Below, piece by piece: positions 63,313-64,000 of a stretch of DNA of 64,000 nucleotides. Numbering within the stretch: position 1 is the first letter of the stretch; each line of letters opens with the position of its first letter. Below the pieces are notes generated by a model. The model was not told the origin of the DNA. It saw nothing but the letters and a program-made list of their open reading frames with translations, and ran no database searches. This stretch comes from Xanthomonas cassavae CFBP 4642 (lineage in GTDB: Bacteria > Pseudomonadota > Gammaproteobacteria > Xanthomonadales > Xanthomonadaceae), in NCBI RefSeq assembly GCF_000454545.1, contig NZ_CM002139.1:1894057-1958056 (forward strand). The letters are read 5' to 3'. The translations under genes were made by a program, and so were the position numbers.

Positions 63313-63673
63313 ACCCCTGCGCCTGCTGATGGTGGAAGATCAAGAGGAACTGCGCGAGTTGATCGGCGAAGCCCTGCGCGACGCCGGCATCAGCGTCGAC
63401 ACCGCCGACGATGGCCACGGCGCGTTGCGCATGCTGCGCGAGAGTGGTCCTTACGATGTGGTGTTCAGCGACATCCGCATGCCCAACGGCATGTCGGGCA
63501 TCGAATTGAGCGAGCAGGTGGCGCAGCTGCTGCCGCAGGCGCGCGTGATCCTGGCATCGGGCTTTGCCAAGGCGCAACTGCCGCCGCTGCCGGCGCGGGT
63601 CGATTTCCTGCCCAAGCCGTATCGCCTGCGCCAGCTCATCGACCTGTTGAAGGGCGTGGCCGCCAGCGCCTGA
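63305..63673 (+). CDS. Single-domain response regulator
   Basis: This 122-aa protein is a receiver only: RLLMVEDQEELRELIGEALRDAG, the phospho-acceptor Asp in YDVVFSDIRMPNGMSG, Thr/Ser in ILASGFAKA and Lys in VDFLPKPYRL. It has no output domain, so it would act as a phosphate relay or sink. It overlaps the PAS-kinase gene by 8 bp and was surely its partner. With the kinase frameshifted, its phosphorylation may now depend on another kinase of the cluster. Confidence 0.94.
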   Translation: MTEPLRLLMVEDQEELRELIGEALRDAGISVDTADDGHGALRMLRESGPYDVVFSDIRMPNGMSGIELSEQVAQLLPQARVILASGFAKAQLPPLPARVDFLPKPYRLRQLIDLLKGVAASA

Positions 63674-63788
63674 GCTTCGGCGGTTATCGCGCCTTGAGCG
63701 GCTGCATTCCGTCCCGGCAGCGGGGCACCCTGGTGTCGAACGGTGCCTGCAGCCAGCGCTGATCGCTGGCTGCAGTGCATCGCCGCGT

Positions 63789-64000
63789 TCACCGGCTCTG
63801 GTAATAGACCTTGTCGATGGCGATCTCCACCGCCGCTGCAGGCGGATCGGCCACCAGCATGAAAGGCTGTTTCACTGCCTGCAGGTCCAGATCGTAGAAC
63901 GCGCTGAAGGGAATGCTCACCTCGTGCCAGGCTCCATCGCGCACCAGTCCGTACTGGTTGCCACCAGCCACGAAATCCACCCAGCTATCGCCAAAACTGG
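63789..64000 (-). CDS. C-terminal part of a carbohydrate-active or carbohydrate-binding protein (runs off the window)
   Basis: The last 70 or so codons of a minus-strand gene are present, open to the window edge. They encode SFGDSWVDFVAGGNQYGLVR, then DGAWHEVSIPFSAFYDLDLQ, PFMLVADPPAAAVEIAIDKVYYQSR and a stop. The pattern (aromatic W-H-E-V-S-I-P strand, D-L-Q-A-V-K-Q-P-F, D-K-V-Y-Y end) is that of a jelly-roll carbohydrate-binding module such as the ExoP galactose-binding-like domain at the C-terminus of GH3 or related glucanases. The catalytic part lies outside the window, so the enzyme class is not assigned. Confidence 0.65.
   Translation of the reverse strand, partial: SFGDSWVDFVAGGNQYGLVRDGAWHEVSIPFSAFYDLDLQAVKQPFMLVADPPAAAVEIAIDKVYYQSR

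Overview
This is a high-GC gammaproteobacterial chromosome segment that I assign to Xanthomonas. The diagnostic evidence is the divergent hrpG-hrpX pair at 34-37 kb, whose products of 262 and 476 aa are the master regulators of the Hrp type III secretion system in this genus. Intergenic repeats of the GGGATT(C/G/A) type and a housekeeping order of uvrA, rplU-rpmA-obgE, rpsT, murJ-ribF-ileS-lspA-ispH agree with that. I see no prophage, insertion sequence, CRISPR array or rRNA gene.

Layout. 0-5 kb: a three-gene minus-strand operon (SPFH protein, small membrane protein, ribbon-helix-helix regulator) behind a palindromic operator, then purT, a secreted nuclease-like lipoprotein and bpt. 5-11 kb: a five-EF-hand protein, a broken ECF sigma gene with a fused membrane tail, a DUF2007-like membrane protein, tesB, an enoyl-CoA isomerase-like gene, a PCu(A)C copper chaperone and a 4HBT thioesterase coupled to uvrA. 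11-24 kb: conserved DNA repair, ribosome, cell wall and isoprenoid genes, ending in tRNA-Thr(CGT). 24-29 kb: the cytochrome bo quinol oxidase operon cyoABCD, preceded by three clustered palindromes. 29-34 kb: an M61 peptidase, a small secreted Cys-rich protein, radA and an internally shrunken DUF805 gene.

34-41.5 kb: hrpG and hrpX divergent across 845 bp that carries two good inverted repeats, then an HSP90-family ATPase with a large TPR protein. 41.7-42.8 kb: an old-yellow-enzyme reductase. 43.5-48.9 kb: a translationally coupled stressosome operon (rsbR, rsbS, rsbT, an RsbT-like/RsbX-like fusion, a histidine kinase and a hybrid kinase). It has no sigma-B, RsbV or RsbW, so the output is presumably phosphorelay signalling. 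49-56 kb: accessory cargo with a truncated GH43 pseudogene, a TonB-dependent receptor, a trxC pseudogene broken at its active site, a secreted metalloprotease with a nine-G tract in its signal peptide, and a DUF1428 gene. 56-63.7 kb: a second signalling cluster (REC-kinase, stand-alone CheB, CheR and a giant hybrid kinase with three receivers, all overlapping by ATGA), divergent from a frameshifted PAS-kinase and its receiver. The window ends in the 3' end of a carbohydrate-binding protein.

Four genes appear inactivated: the sigma factor, GH43, trxC and the PAS-kinase. All product names come from reading the translations; no database search was run.
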